NCBI RefSeq assembly: GCF_002021925.1
Contig: NZ_CP012546.1
Coordinates: forward strand, 372,001 to 436,000
Direction of reading: 5' to 3'
DNA from: Campylobacter pinnipediorum subsp. pinnipediorum
GTDB lineage: Bacteria > Campylobacterota > Campylobacteria > Campylobacterales > Campylobacteraceae
Length of the DNA stretch: 64,000 nt
Position 1 is the stretch's first letter; each line of letters opens with the position of its first letter. A program made the position numbers and the translations under genes. Positions 17,471-25,875 of this stretch are shown here, piece after piece. The notes beneath the pieces were generated by a model, which made no database searches, was not told where the DNA came from, and worked only from the letters and a program-made list of their open reading frames with translations.

Positions 17471-19894
17471 TTGAAAGATGTAAATAAATTTTATAAATTT
17501 TTTAATAAAAATAGTAGAAATTTTATAAATTTTTTAATAAAAGAGCGTGATGATACATTTAAAAATATCTTTTCGGAAACACTAGCTCAATTTTTTGGTG
17601 ATTTTTGTCCCGATATAGATAAGCTTCCAATAAGTATAATAGCTACCAATAAATATGCTCAAAATCTTATCTCTATAAATTCAAAACTAGATATTATGAT
17701 AGTTTATAAGGATATACAAGGCTATAATACAAAGCATTTATTAAGATCCTTGGATGAAAGATTTCAAGAGTTTGATATAAATATTAAGATTGTAGAGTTA
17801 TCAAGTTTGTATGATAAATTTAAAGATGATATAAAATCAAAAAGCAAACTTTGTTTGATAAGATATATATGCGGGTCAAAAACTCTTTATAAAAATGCAA
17901 GAGATGAAATAACAAGGTTGAAAGAGTATAACAAAGATACTTTTTTATCGTATCATATTAAAAAGCTTTTACCTTTTGATAATGTTCCTTTTTTGGAACA
18001 AGAGCCGAATTTAAAAACAAGCTTTGGAGGCGTTGATGATATATACTCTTTAAATTGTATATTAAGCACCATAAGTGGCGAAAATAGCGCAAGAATGCCA
18101 TCTATGCTTTTGCTTGATGAGAAGCAAACAAGCCAGTTTAATATATGTGTGGATTTTTTACTATCATTAAAATCAACTTTGAATTTAGTAAATAATGAAG
18201 ATATTTTTAGTGAAAAAAATATAGATGAAATAACAACATTAATGCAGACAAAATCTAAAAAATCACAAGATACAAATATTAGAATTAGTCAAAAAATTCT
18301 AAGTTGTATGAAAAATATAGGCTTATTTACCCGTTTTGTTGCCTCATCAATTACAAGTTATAATTTTTCAAACTTCTCATTTTTACAAAAGAAACTATCT
18401 AAGACAAAAGGTGGTTTTTATAATCTAAACTCAACACTTTTTGTCCATAGGCATAAAAAAATAGTTGGTTTAAAAGATCTTTTAAATGATTTTATCTTGG
18501 TTGATGATATTGATTATAAGATTGATATGAGTATTATTTTTTATATAAAAAAGGTTGTTAGTGCCGATGATGGAACACAAAATATAAATACACAAATCAA
18601 AAAATTATTAGCTAAAAATAACTCACATTGCATACTAAAAGCATTTCTTGATGCTGGTGTGCTTAATGTCCTTATAAAGCCTATGGAAAATATAGCATTA
18701 CTTCCAAAATATGATGGTTATCATAAATTTAGTGTTGATGAACATAGTATGTTTACTTTGTATTTTTTGGAAAATATAAAAGATAAATTTATAAATTCTC
18801 TTTATGGTGATATATGCTTACAAGGTAAAATTATGCTTAAATTAGTAGCTTTAATGCACGATGTCGGTAAGGGAAGCGAAGGTGAGCATGAGTTGGTCGG
18901 TGCAAATATATTTAGAGCATATGCTAATAAGCTAGAGCTTAGTGCTGAGGCTGTAAATATGGGTGTTTTACTTATAAAATATCATACTTTGATGAATGTG
19001 GTTGCAAATACGGAGGATATATATTCTCAAAGAGTTGTTTTTGGTTTTATATCAAAACTTTCTGATAAAAAAAGTTTACAACTACTTTATATTTTAACTT
19101 ATTGTATTCTTAATGCAACAGATGATAGTCTTTATACACCGTATTTATCAAAGCTTTTAAGAAAACTTTATGACTTGTCTTTTGAGAGTTTTGATGATGA
19201 GAATTTGCTTGATGAGGCTACTAGAAGGGTAAAAAAAGAACATAGTATAAAAAGACACGATGAGTTTGCTGTGCTAGATGAAGAAGTTCAAAATAAAATT
19301 TTTGAAATTTCTTCAAATTTATTATTTGCAAAACATAGTGTTTTAGATATTATAGATATAACTAAAAAGGCATTTTTATGTGATGATATATACTTTGATT
19401 TACAAAATACTCAAGGCTTAAGAGTTAAAATCATATCTAATAGATTTTTAAATTTATCAGCTTTGCTTGCTGTTTTTGCTGATTTTGATCTTGCTTATAT
19501 GGAAATTTTTGAGCTTTTTGATGAAAAGTTTTTTATAAGACTTGAGTTTAATAAAAATATAAAAAATAGTGATCTTTTAAATTTTAAAGCAAAGGCATTA
19601 AATGCTTTAAATAGCAATGAAAAGCTTGTTTTAACAGCACCTATTATATATAAAGATGAGATAAGTTTTGATCTTAACCACTCTGATGAGTATGCTAAAT
19701 TAAATATAAATGCAAAAGATCAAAGAGGTCTTATGGCTTATGTGATGAGTGTTTTTTATGATATGAATTTTAAAATAACAAGTGCAAAAGTTCAAACTAT
19801 CAAAAATAAAACTAGGAATTTGTTTTTGATAAGTAAAGATGATGGACTAAATGCAAATTATGAAAAAATATTAAATTTATTAATAAGTGAGTGA
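17471..19894 (+). CDS. GlnD-like HD/ACT-domain protein
   Basis: An 807-residue protein with the overall plan of the bifunctional PII uridylyltransferase GlnD: an N-terminal nucleotidyltransferase-like region, an HD phosphohydrolase domain (LMHDVGKGSEGEHELVG near residue 463) and C-terminal ACT repeats (LTAPIIYKDEI and AKDQRGLMAYVMSVF). The nucleotidyltransferase active site looks eroded. Around residues 56-80 there is ISIIATNKYAQN and SKLDIMIVY in place of the G-S-x...DxD pattern. It may therefore have lost uridylylation and kept hydrolase or sensory activity. The start is a TTG at 17471 giving MKDVNKFYKF. It is 3 bases ahead of glmS, as in C. jejuni. Confidence 0.8.
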   Translation: MKDVNKFYKFFNKNSRNFINFLIKERDDTFKNIFSETLAQFFGDFCPDIDKLPISIIATNKYAQNLISINSKLDIMIVYKDIQGYNTKHLLRSLDERFQEFDINIKIVELSSLYDKFKDDIKSKSKLCLIRYICGSKTLYKNARDEITRLKEYNKDTFLSYHIKKLLPFDNVPFLEQEPNLKTSFGGVDDIYSLNCILSTISGENSARMPSMLLLDEKQTSQFNICVDFLLSLKSTLNLVNNEDIFSEKNIDEITTLMQTKSKKSQDTNIRISQKILSCMKNIGLFTRFVASSITSYNFSNFSFLQKKLSKTKGGFYNLNSTLFVHRHKKIVGLKDLLNDFILVDDIDYKIDMSIIFYIKKVVSADDGTQNINTQIKKLLAKNNSHCILKAFLDAGVLNVLIKPMENIALLPKYDGYHKFSVDEHSMFTLYFLENIKDKFINSLYGDICLQGKIMLKLVALMHDVGKGSEGEHELVGANIFRAYANKLELSAEAVNMGVLLIKYHTLMNVVANTEDIYSQRVVFGFISKLSDKKSLQLLYILTYCILNATDDSLYTPYLSKLLRKLYDLSFESFDDENLLDEATRRVKKEHSIKRHDEFAVLDEEVQNKIFEISSNLLFAKHSVLDIIDITKKAFLCDDIYFDLQNTQGLRVKIISNRFLNLSALLAVFADFDLAYMEIFELFDEKFFIRLEFNKNIKNSDLLNFKAKALNALNSNEKLVLTAPIIYKDEISFDLNHSDEYAKLNINAKDQRGLMAYVMSVFYDMNFKITSAKVQTIKNKTRNLFLISKDDGLNANYEKILNLLISE

Positions 19895-19897
19895 AAA

Positions 19898-21706
19898 ATG
19901 TGCGGAATAGTTGGATATATAGGCGAAAGTGAAAAGAAAAATATAATTTTAAGTGGATTAAAAGAGCTTGAATATAGGGGTTATGATAGTGCTGGAATGG
20001 CTGTAATGAGTGATGATGATATACAGTATTTTAAGGCTGTCGGAAAGCTTGAAAACTTAGCTGATAAGACAAAAGATTTTAGTTTAAGCGGTATGGGTGT
20101 GGCTATAGGTCATACTAGATGGGCTACTCACGGCAAACCAACAGAGATAAATGCTCATCCTCATTTGGGGGAACATTCTTTTGTGGTTCATAATGGAATT
20201 ATTGAAAACTATAAAGAGCTAAAAGATGAGCTAGAGGCAAAAGGTGTTAAGTTTATCAGTCAAACAGATACAGAAGTAATCGTTCATTTGTTTGAAGAAA
20301 ATGTTAAACATACTGATGATGTGTTTAAGGCATATGAGATGAGTATAGCAAGGCTAAAAGGTGCTTATGCTACCTTGCTTATAACAAAACTAGCTCCAAA
20401 TAAGATATTTTTTGCAAAAGATGCCGCTCCTCTTGCGATAGCTAAAAATGACAAAGATCTATTTTTTGCTTCTTCTGATGCAGCGGTTATAGGTGTTGCT
20501 AATGAAGTTGCTTACCTTGATGATAAAAGTTATGGATTTATTAGCGATACAGATATTTGGGTCTATAAGGATTCAAAGCCTATAAAACCTATGTTTATAC
20601 CACTTCCAAAAGATAAAACTTATGCACAAAAAGAGGGGTATAGGTTTTTTATGGAAAAAGAGATATATGAACAAAGTAGTGTTGTGAGTGATTGTCTTAT
20701 GGGTCGGGTTAAAAAGCAAAAAATCAGCTTAGAAGGTGTTGATGATGAGTTTTTAAAAGGCATAGATGATGTTGTTTTATGTGCTTGTGGGACAAGTTAT
20801 CACGCTGCACTTACTGCTAGTTATTTGTTTGAAAGATTGGCTGGTGTTAGGGCTAAGGTTGAGATAGCTAGCGAGTTTAGGTATAGACAAGCAAGACTTC
20901 ATAAAAATACACTTTTTATTGTTATTAGTCAAAGTGGCGAGACTGCTGATACATTAGAGGCTTTAAAGATTGCAAAAGAGCAAGGGTTAAAAACTTTAGC
21001 TATTTGTAATGTTGATAATTCATCTATAGTTAGACTTGCTGATATTACACTTTTAACTAGGGCTGGTATTGAAAAAGGTGTTGCTAGCACGAAGGCTTTT
21101 GCTACTCAGGTTGTTTTGCTTTGGATGTTTGTTTTGCAGATGGCTGAAGCCAAAAATAGCATAGAACCTAACGAACTTGAAAAAGAGATTCAAGCCTTGC
21201 TTCATGTCCCAACTGTTTTAAATATTGATTCAAAATTGCAAGAAAAAATTTATAGACTTTCTAAACATTATTTGCATGGACATGGATTTTTCTTTATAGG
21301 TAGGGATATATTTTATCCACTTGCATTAGAGGGTGCTTTAAAACTAAAAGAGATATCTTATCTACATGCAGAGGGTTATCCATCTGGCGAGATGAAGCAT
21401 GGACCGATAGCCTTGGCTGATGAGAGATTATTTACTATAGCCCTTATGCCAAAAAATACGCTTTATGAAAAGACAAAAAGTAATGTTGAAGAGCTTGCGG
21501 CAAGGGATTCTTATATACTTGCTATTAGCCCATTTGAATTTGAGCTAAGTGATGATTTTATCAAAATAAAAGAGCATGAGCATGCTATGTCTGAGTTTTT
21601 TGAGATGATGGTTGTGCTTCAAATTTTAGCGCTTGAAATTTCTATAAGACTTGGTAATAATGTAGATATGCCAAGAAATTTAGCAAAGAGTGTAACAGTA
21701 GAATAG
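19898..21706 (+). CDS. glmS: Glutamine-fructose-6-phosphate aminotransferase
   Basis: A 602-residue cytoplasmic enzyme making glucosamine-6-phosphate, the entry to peptidoglycan and LOS amino sugars. The N-terminal Ntn glutaminase begins MCGIVGYIGE with the Cys1 nucleophile and has HTRWATHGKPTEINAHPH. Two SIS domains follow, with CGTSYHAAL, SQSGETADTLEALK and ASTKAFATQV. The end PRNLAKSVTVE is the usual C-terminal tail. It follows the GlnD-like gene by 3 bases and is in the same transcript. Confidence 0.98.
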   Translation: MCGIVGYIGESEKKNIILSGLKELEYRGYDSAGMAVMSDDDIQYFKAVGKLENLADKTKDFSLSGMGVAIGHTRWATHGKPTEINAHPHLGEHSFVVHNGIIENYKELKDELEAKGVKFISQTDTEVIVHLFEENVKHTDDVFKAYEMSIARLKGAYATLLITKLAPNKIFFAKDAAPLAIAKNDKDLFFASSDAAVIGVANEVAYLDDKSYGFISDTDIWVYKDSKPIKPMFIPLPKDKTYAQKEGYRFFMEKEIYEQSSVVSDCLMGRVKKQKISLEGVDDEFLKGIDDVVLCACGTSYHAALTASYLFERLAGVRAKVEIASEFRYRQARLHKNTLFIVISQSGETADTLEALKIAKEQGLKTLAICNVDNSSIVRLADITLLTRAGIEKGVASTKAFATQVVLLWMFVLQMAEAKNSIEPNELEKEIQALLHVPTVLNIDSKLQEKIYRLSKHYLHGHGFFFIGRDIFYPLALEGALKLKEISYLHAEGYPSGEMKHGPIALADERLFTIALMPKNTLYEKTKSNVEELAARDSYILAISPFEFELSDDFIKIKEHEHAMSEFFEMMVVLQILALEISIRLGNNVDMPRNLAKSVTVE

Positions 21707-21715
21707 GGGTGTTTT

Positions 21716-22660
21716 ATGAATGAAATAAAAGAAGAGATATATATAGCTGGCGGTTGTTTTTGGGGTATGCAAGGATATTTTGATCAACTTTTAGGGGTTT
21801 TGCAAACAGATGTTGGTTATGCAAATGGAGATAGTGATATAACAAGCTATTATGATATAGCAAAAACTCATCATGCTGAAACTTTGCGTGTTGTTTTTGA
21901 TAGTTCAAAGATATCTTTAGCTGAATTATTGGCTCATTTTTTAAGGGTTATTGATCCAACATCTTTAAACAAACAAGGAAATGATGTAGGCGAACAGTAT
22001 AGAAGTGGTATTTACTATACTAATGAAAAACAGGTAGATATGATAAATGCAAGTTTAAAGCAAGAGCAAAATAACTATGATAAGCCTTTTGTTGTTGAGG
22101 TTGAGCCTATAAAAAACTATGTTTTGGCTGAAGAATATCATCAAAAATATCTTGATAAAAATACAAATGGGTATTGTCATGTCGATCTTTCTTTGGCTAA
22201 AAAGCCACTTGATGATACTAGATTTAATAAGCCAAGCAAAGATGAATTAAAAAAAATACTATCTGATGTTGCATTTGCTGTTACTCAAGAAAATGCAACA
22301 GAAAGACCATTTTCTAGCGAATATGATAAGTTTGGAGAAAAAGGCATTTATGTTGATATTGTTAGTAAAAAGCCACTTTTTAGCTCATCTGATAAATATG
22401 ATGCTGGTTGTGGTTGGCCTAGTTTTACAAAACCTATAACAACTGATTCTATCTATTATAAAAATGATGATAGTCATGGCATGAAGAGGGTTGAAGTTCG
22501 TTCAAAGGTAGCTGATGGACACCTTGGACATGTTTTTGGAGATGGTATAAAAGAGAAAGGTGGACTTAGGTATTGTATCAATGGTGCTGCTTTGGAGTTT
22601 ATTCCACTTGAAAAGATGAAACAAATGGGGTATGAAAAATTTATTCCTTTTGTTAGATAA
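21716..22660 (+). CDS. msrAB: Peptide methionine sulfoxide reductase MsrA-MsrB fusion
   Basis: A 314-residue bifunctional repair enzyme without a signal peptide, so cytoplasmic. Residues 1-160 are MsrA, with the catalytic cysteine in [11 protein letters not shown] and the substrate-site [10 protein letters not shown]. Residues 170-314 are MsrB, with CGWPSFTKP as one metal/structural block and the catalytic cysteine in [12 protein letters not shown]. Together they reduce both the S and R epimers of methionine sulfoxide. It starts 9 bases after glmS. A hairpin follows the stop. Confidence 0.95.
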   Translation: MNEIKEEIYIAGGCFWGMQGYFDQLLGVLQTDVGYANGDSDITSYYDIAKTHHAETLRVVFDSSKISLAELLAHFLRVIDPTSLNKQGNDVGEQYRSGIYYTNEKQVDMINASLKQEQNNYDKPFVVEVEPIKNYVLAEEYHQKYLDKNTNGYCHVDLSLAKKPLDDTRFNKPSKDELKKILSDVAFAVTQENATERPFSSEYDKFGEKGIYVDIVSKKPLFSSSDKYDAGCGWPSFTKPITTDSIYYKNDDSHGMKRVEVRSKVADGHLGHVFGDGIKEKGGLRYCINGAALEFIPLEKMKQMGYEKFIPFVR

Positions 22661-22667
22661 TATTTTT

Positions 22668-22701
22668 TAATGTAAGTTATTTTTTTGCATGACTTACATT
22701 A
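22668..22701 (+). terminator. Hairpin after msrAB
   Basis: A perfect 10-base stem (TAATGTAAGT with ACTTACATTA) encloses a 14-base loop that contains a T7 run. The stem is not followed by a T tract but by ATCCCCAA and a run of nine C. It probably ends the glmS-msrAB transcript. Confidence 0.6.
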
Positions 22702-22708
22702 TCCCCAA

Positions 22709-22717
22709 CCCCCCCCC
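22709..22717. repeat. Intergenic poly-C tract (C9)
   Basis: Nine consecutive cytosines in otherwise very AT-rich intergenic DNA, 49 bases after msrAB. Tracts of this length are the classic slippage-prone contingency loci of Campylobacter, but no reading frame crosses this one. Confidence 0.9.
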
Positions 22718-22719
22718 TG

Positions 22720-23070
22720 TTTTTACATGTTTTATTAAATATGATTTATATATTAAAATAATAACTTAATTTAATATTATAATAAATTACTCAAGTTGAT
22801 ATATAAATTCAACCATCCTATTAAGTTATATAATAATTATTTGTATATAAAAAATTAATTTTTATATTAAGATGCATATTTTTTAGATTAAATTATATAT
22901 GCTATATTATTTTAAATATAATATTGAAATTATTTTATTACTTTTAAAACATCTAAAAAAATCACTATTTATTGGCTTCAAAACAATAATTATTATAATT
23001 TTTAATATATCTAAATAAAATATTATATAAATATTAAATTATATAATTAATTATAAATTTAATAAAACTA
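22720..23070. other. AT-rich intergenic region with no gene seen
   Basis: About 350 bases of almost pure A/T between the poly-C tract and the fixA promoter. I see no open frame with a ribosome-binding site, no tRNA and no clear repeat. It separates the core glmS-msrAB block from the carnitine island and may be an insertion scar. Confidence 0.6.
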
Positions 23071-23100
23071 TTGACAAATTGATTGTAGTTATTATATAAT
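23071..23100 (+). promoter_or_regulatory. Consensus promoter of the fixAB-caiD operon
   Basis: A perfect TTGACA (23071-23076) and a perfect TATAAT (23095-23100) are 18 bases apart, 60 bases ahead of the fixA start. A full -35 box is unusual in Campylobacter, where most promoters have only the -10. The repeats that begin at the -10 suggest that this strong promoter is repressed. Confidence 0.85.
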
Positions 23101-23148
23101 CACGATAATATAAAAATCATGATTATTATTTAATCATGATTAATATTT
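23098..23148 (+). promoter_or_regulatory. Three 17-bp tandem repeats over the fixA promoter (putative operator)
   Basis: The 10-mer AATCATGATT, itself a perfect palindrome, occurs at 23115 and 23132, and a variant AATCACGATA at 23098. All three are spaced exactly 17 bases and separated by A/T spacers. The first overlaps the last bases of the -10 box and the others lie between it and the fixA ribosome-binding site. I did not see AATCATGATT in front of the other genes of the island. The TetR protein encoded at 36841 is the obvious candidate ligand, but that is inference. Confidence 0.75.
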
Positions 23149-23159
23149 AAGGAGCAATT

Positions 23160-23930
23160 ATGAATATAATAGTAGGATGCAAGGTTGTTCTAGAAGAACA
23201 AGATATATCTATAAATAGTGATAGGACTCTGGATTTTAGTAAAGCTAATCCAAAAATAAATCCATTTGATTTAAATGCAATACAAACAGCCGTTGATATT
23301 AAATCAATGGTTTTGGATGAAGTAAATATCAAAGTTCTTAGTATAGGTGGAAAAAATCTTGAAAATACAAAAGTAAAAAAAGATATTTTATCAAGAGGTG
23401 CTGATGAATTAAATATTGTTATTGATGATAAATTTGATAACTTATTAGCTCATGATACCGCTGAGATATTCAAACAAGCATCTGAAAAAATTGGTTTTGA
23501 TTTGATAGTGTGCGCAGATGGTTCTGCTGATTTGTTTGCTAGCCAAGTTGGTCTTAGGGCCGGTGCTTTGCTTGATATTCCTGTTATAAATAGTGTTAGT
23601 AAAATTTTATCTATTGATATAAGCAGTTCAAAGATTATGGTTCAAAGAAAGCTTGAAAATGAAATAGAAGAGCTAGAACTTTCATTGCCAGCATTAATAT
23701 GTGTTTCTACTGATATTAATGAGCCTTCAATTCCTGGAATGAAAGCCATATTAGCTGCCGCAAAAAAACCAGTTAATATTTTATCCTTTGATTATTCGAT
23801 GAGCAATATTGTAGAGCTAGTAAATGTTAATGCTCCTAAGAAAAAAGATAGATTAGGAGTTGTTTTACAAGATGATAGTGAAGAATGTGTGGTTGATTTT
23901 ATATCTAACTTCAAAAAAGTGTTAAATTAA
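23160..23930 (+). CDS. fixA: Electron transfer flavoprotein beta-type subunit FixA
   Basis: A 256-residue EtfB-family protein, the same length as E. coli FixA, starting NIIVGCKVVLEEQDISIN. The AMP/FAD-binding region has VCADGSADLFASQVGLRAG, and the recognition loop ALICVSTDINEPSIPGMKAIL is the ETF-beta signature. With FixB it passes electrons toward the crotonobetainyl-CoA reductase CaiA. It opens the island directly after the repeat-bearing promoter, with AAGGAG 5 bases before the ATG, and is 12 bases ahead of fixB. Confidence 0.93.
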   Translation: MNIIVGCKVVLEEQDISINSDRTLDFSKANPKINPFDLNAIQTAVDIKSMVLDEVNIKVLSIGGKNLENTKVKKDILSRGADELNIVIDDKFDNLLAHDTAEIFKQASEKIGFDLIVCADGSADLFASQVGLRAGALLDIPVINSVSKILSIDISSSKIMVQRKLENEIEELELSLPALICVSTDINEPSIPGMKAILAAAKKPVNILSFDYSMSNIVELVNVNAPKKKDRLGVVLQDDSEECVVDFISNFKKVLN

Positions 23931-23942
23931 GAGGATTTTAAT

Positions 23943-24872
23943 ATGAGTAAAGTTTCTAATATATGGGTATTAGGTGATACATTAGGCAAAATAGAAGAAA
24001 TTATGGGTGGTGCTAAAAATCTTGGTGAAAAAGTCACATGCTTTGTTTTTGGAAGCAAAAAAGATGAAGCAAAAAAGATGTTTTCTTTTGGTGCTGATGA
24101 AGTTTTTTGTAGTGAAGAAGATGATATTTTTGAAAATTTTAGTTCTACTGTAATAGCTAATATTGAAAACCAAAGTGGCGTTATTCTTATGCCAAATACA
24201 AAGCGTTGCAAGGTAATGGCTGGTATTTTGGGTGCAAAGCTAAATGCTGGTGTTAGCACAGAAGTTAATGATATAAAAATTGTTGAAAACTCTGTAGAAA
24301 GCATGAAGATAATGTACGGAGGTTTGGCTATAGCTACAGAAAAAATCAATTCAAAAATAGCCATAGTTCTTGTTAATTCTGGTACTTTTGAACAAGCTAA
24401 TGGCAACTTTTCAAACGATGGTGAAGTAAAAGAATTGCAGTTTGTAAAATCAAGCACAAGTATCAAATGTATAAATAAGCTTCCTAAAACAGCAAGTAGT
24501 GTTGATTTGGGTAAAGCTAAAAAAATTATAGCTGTTGGTAGAGGTGTAGCAAAAGAAGAAGATCTAAAAATGATAAAAGAGCTATGCACTGCAATAGGTG
24601 CAGAACTTGGTTGTTCTCGCCCTATAGCAGAAGGAGAAAAATGGATGGAGCATGAGAGATATATAGGTATATCAAGTGTTATGGCGAAACCCGATGTTTA
24701 TATATCTATAGGAATTTCTGGACAGGTTCAACATATGGTTGGAGTTAAAGATGCAGATAAAATTATAGTTATCAATAAAGATAAAAATGCTCCAATATTT
24801 GATTATGCTGATTATGGAATAGTTGGTGATTTGTACAAAGTAGTGCCTGCACTTATAAATTCTTTAAAATAG
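23943..24872 (+). CDS. fixB: Electron transfer flavoprotein alpha-type subunit FixB
   Basis: A 309-residue EtfA-family protein (E. coli FixB is 313). The C-terminal FAD domain carries IIAVGRGVAKEEDLKMI, LGCSRPIAEGEKWM and YISIGISGQVQHMVGVKDAD, then VINKDKNAPIFDYADYGIVGDL, which are standard ETF-alpha motifs. It pairs with FixA. It lies between fixA and caiD, all within 15 bases of one another. Confidence 0.93.
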   Translation: MSKVSNIWVLGDTLGKIEEIMGGAKNLGEKVTCFVFGSKKDEAKKMFSFGADEVFCSEEDDIFENFSSTVIANIENQSGVILMPNTKRCKVMAGILGAKLNAGVSTEVNDIKIVENSVESMKIMYGGLAIATEKINSKIAIVLVNSGTFEQANGNFSNDGEVKELQFVKSSTSIKCINKLPKTASSVDLGKAKKIIAVGRGVAKEEDLKMIKELCTAIGAELGCSRPIAEGEKWMEHERYIGISSVMAKPDVYISIGISGQVQHMVGVKDADKIIVINKDKNAPIFDYADYGIVGDLYKVVPALINSLK

Positions 24873-24882
24873 GGGGTGTTAT

Positions 24883-25671
24883 ATGAGAGATTATTTTGGC
24901 TCAAATGAAGTTATTAGTGAGCTTAGGGATGATGGTATTTTGGTTTTAACCATAAATAGACCAGAAAAAAGAAATGCCTTAAATGGTGTAACTTCTGCGA
25001 AGATGGAAGAGATTATTAATAAGGCCGAAAAAGATAGTGATGTTAGGGTTATCATTATAACAGGTGCTGGTGAAAAAAGCTTTTGCGCAGGAGAAGATTT
25101 AAGCGAACTAAGTAGCACTGGTGAGTGTCAAACTGTAATGGAGCATGGTTTTGGAGGTCTTACTAATAGACTTTGCCCTAAGCCTATAATTTGTGCTGTT
25201 AATGGAACAGCTGTTGGCGGAGGTATGGAAATAGCTGTATCTTGCGACATAATAGTTGCTGTAAAAGGCGCTAGATTTGGTCTTCCTGAAGTTAAAGTTG
25301 GACTTATAGCATCAACAGGTGGAATAGTAAGAATGGCTAGAGAATTGCCTAGAAAAATTGCTATGGAATTATGCTTAACAGGAAAATTAATATATGCCGA
25401 TGAAGCTAAAGAAATAGGTATTGTTAATTATGTTGTAGAGTCTGAAGAATTAATGAATAAGGCGATAGAAATTGCTGAGCAAATAGCAGCAAATGCTCCT
25501 TTATCTCTAAAAATAACAAAAGAGATTATGCATGTAGCTCCTTCTATGTCTGTAGATGATGCTATGAGATATTCAGATGTAGCTTATCGTTTTATAGAAA
25601 AAACGCAAGATGGCATAGAGGGACCTTTGGCATTTATGGAAAAAAGAAAGCCTAATTGGAAAGGAAAATAA
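24883..25671 (+). CDS. caiD: Carnitinyl-CoA dehydratase (crotonobetainyl-CoA hydratase)
   Basis: A 262-residue crotonase-fold enzyme, as long as E. coli CaiD (261). It interconverts L-carnitinyl-CoA and crotonobetainyl-CoA. Seen are RPEKRNALNGVT, the oxyanion-hole block GAGEKSFCAGEDLSEL, and GTAVGGGMEIAVSCDIIVA with the GLPEVKVGLIASTGG catalytic loop. The tail ends EKRKPNWKGK, close to the CaiD end. Specificity is supported by the surrounding cai genes; unlike E. coli, caiD is here joined to fixAB rather than to caiTABC. Confidence 0.92.
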   Translation: MRDYFGSNEVISELRDDGILVLTINRPEKRNALNGVTSAKMEEIINKAEKDSDVRVIIITGAGEKSFCAGEDLSELSSTGECQTVMEHGFGGLTNRLCPKPIICAVNGTAVGGGMEIAVSCDIIVAVKGARFGLPEVKVGLIASTGGIVRMARELPRKIAMELCLTGKLIYADEAKEIGIVNYVVESEELMNKAIEIAEQIAANAPLSLKITKEIMHVAPSMSVDDAMRYSDVAYRFIEKTQDGIEGPLAFMEKRKPNWKGK

Positions 25672-25680
25672 TTTTTTTTT

Positions 25681-25702
25681 GAGATTCTTTTTAAAGAATC
25701 TC
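25681..25702. other. Hairpin between caiD and the symporter genes
   Basis: GAGATTCTTT and AAAGAATCTC form a perfect 10-base stem with a 2-base loop, preceded by a run of ten T and not followed by one. It is thus not a canonical terminator on either strand. It may be a partial terminator or an mRNA-stability element setting different levels for fixAB-caiD and the downstream genes. Confidence 0.6.
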
Positions 25703-25762
25703 AGTATTGTTCTTATTGGTATTTTTGAAATTTTATAAGAATAATGCTGTAAGGAGTTATAC

Positions 25763-25873
25763 ATGGGAGAAGTTATCTTTTCTATTTTTGTTGGCTTATG
25801 TCTAGTTTTTACAGGTGGTATTTTAAATAAGAGTTTAAGTTCTGAAGATATAAAAAACGAAGAAAGAGACTAA
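25763..25873 (+). CDS. Symporter small accessory protein, single-helix membrane peptide
   Basis: A 36-residue open frame with a strong ribosome-binding site (AAGGAG, 7 bases before the ATG). It encodes one hydrophobic helix (residues 4-22, VIFSIFVGLCLVFTGGIL) and a charged tail (SSEDIKNEERD). The stop is 2 bases ahead of the SSS symporter start. Tiny one-helix proteins encoded just before SSS carriers are known as symporter small accessory proteins; the layout fits exactly. It probably binds or stabilises the carrier. It is easily missed because of its size. Confidence 0.75.
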   Translation: MGEVIFSIFVGLCLVFTGGILNKSLSSEDIKNEERD

Positions 25874-25875
25874 AG

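Noticed and set aside
22720-23070. Possible small RNA gene or relic in the AT-rich gap before fixA
   Set aside because: No hairpin-plus-T-tract, conserved box or open frame could be found to support it.
23927-24589. A 220-codon open frame opposite fixB
   Set aside because: fixB has full ETF-alpha motifs in the correct operon; the opposite frame is low-complexity and unsupported.
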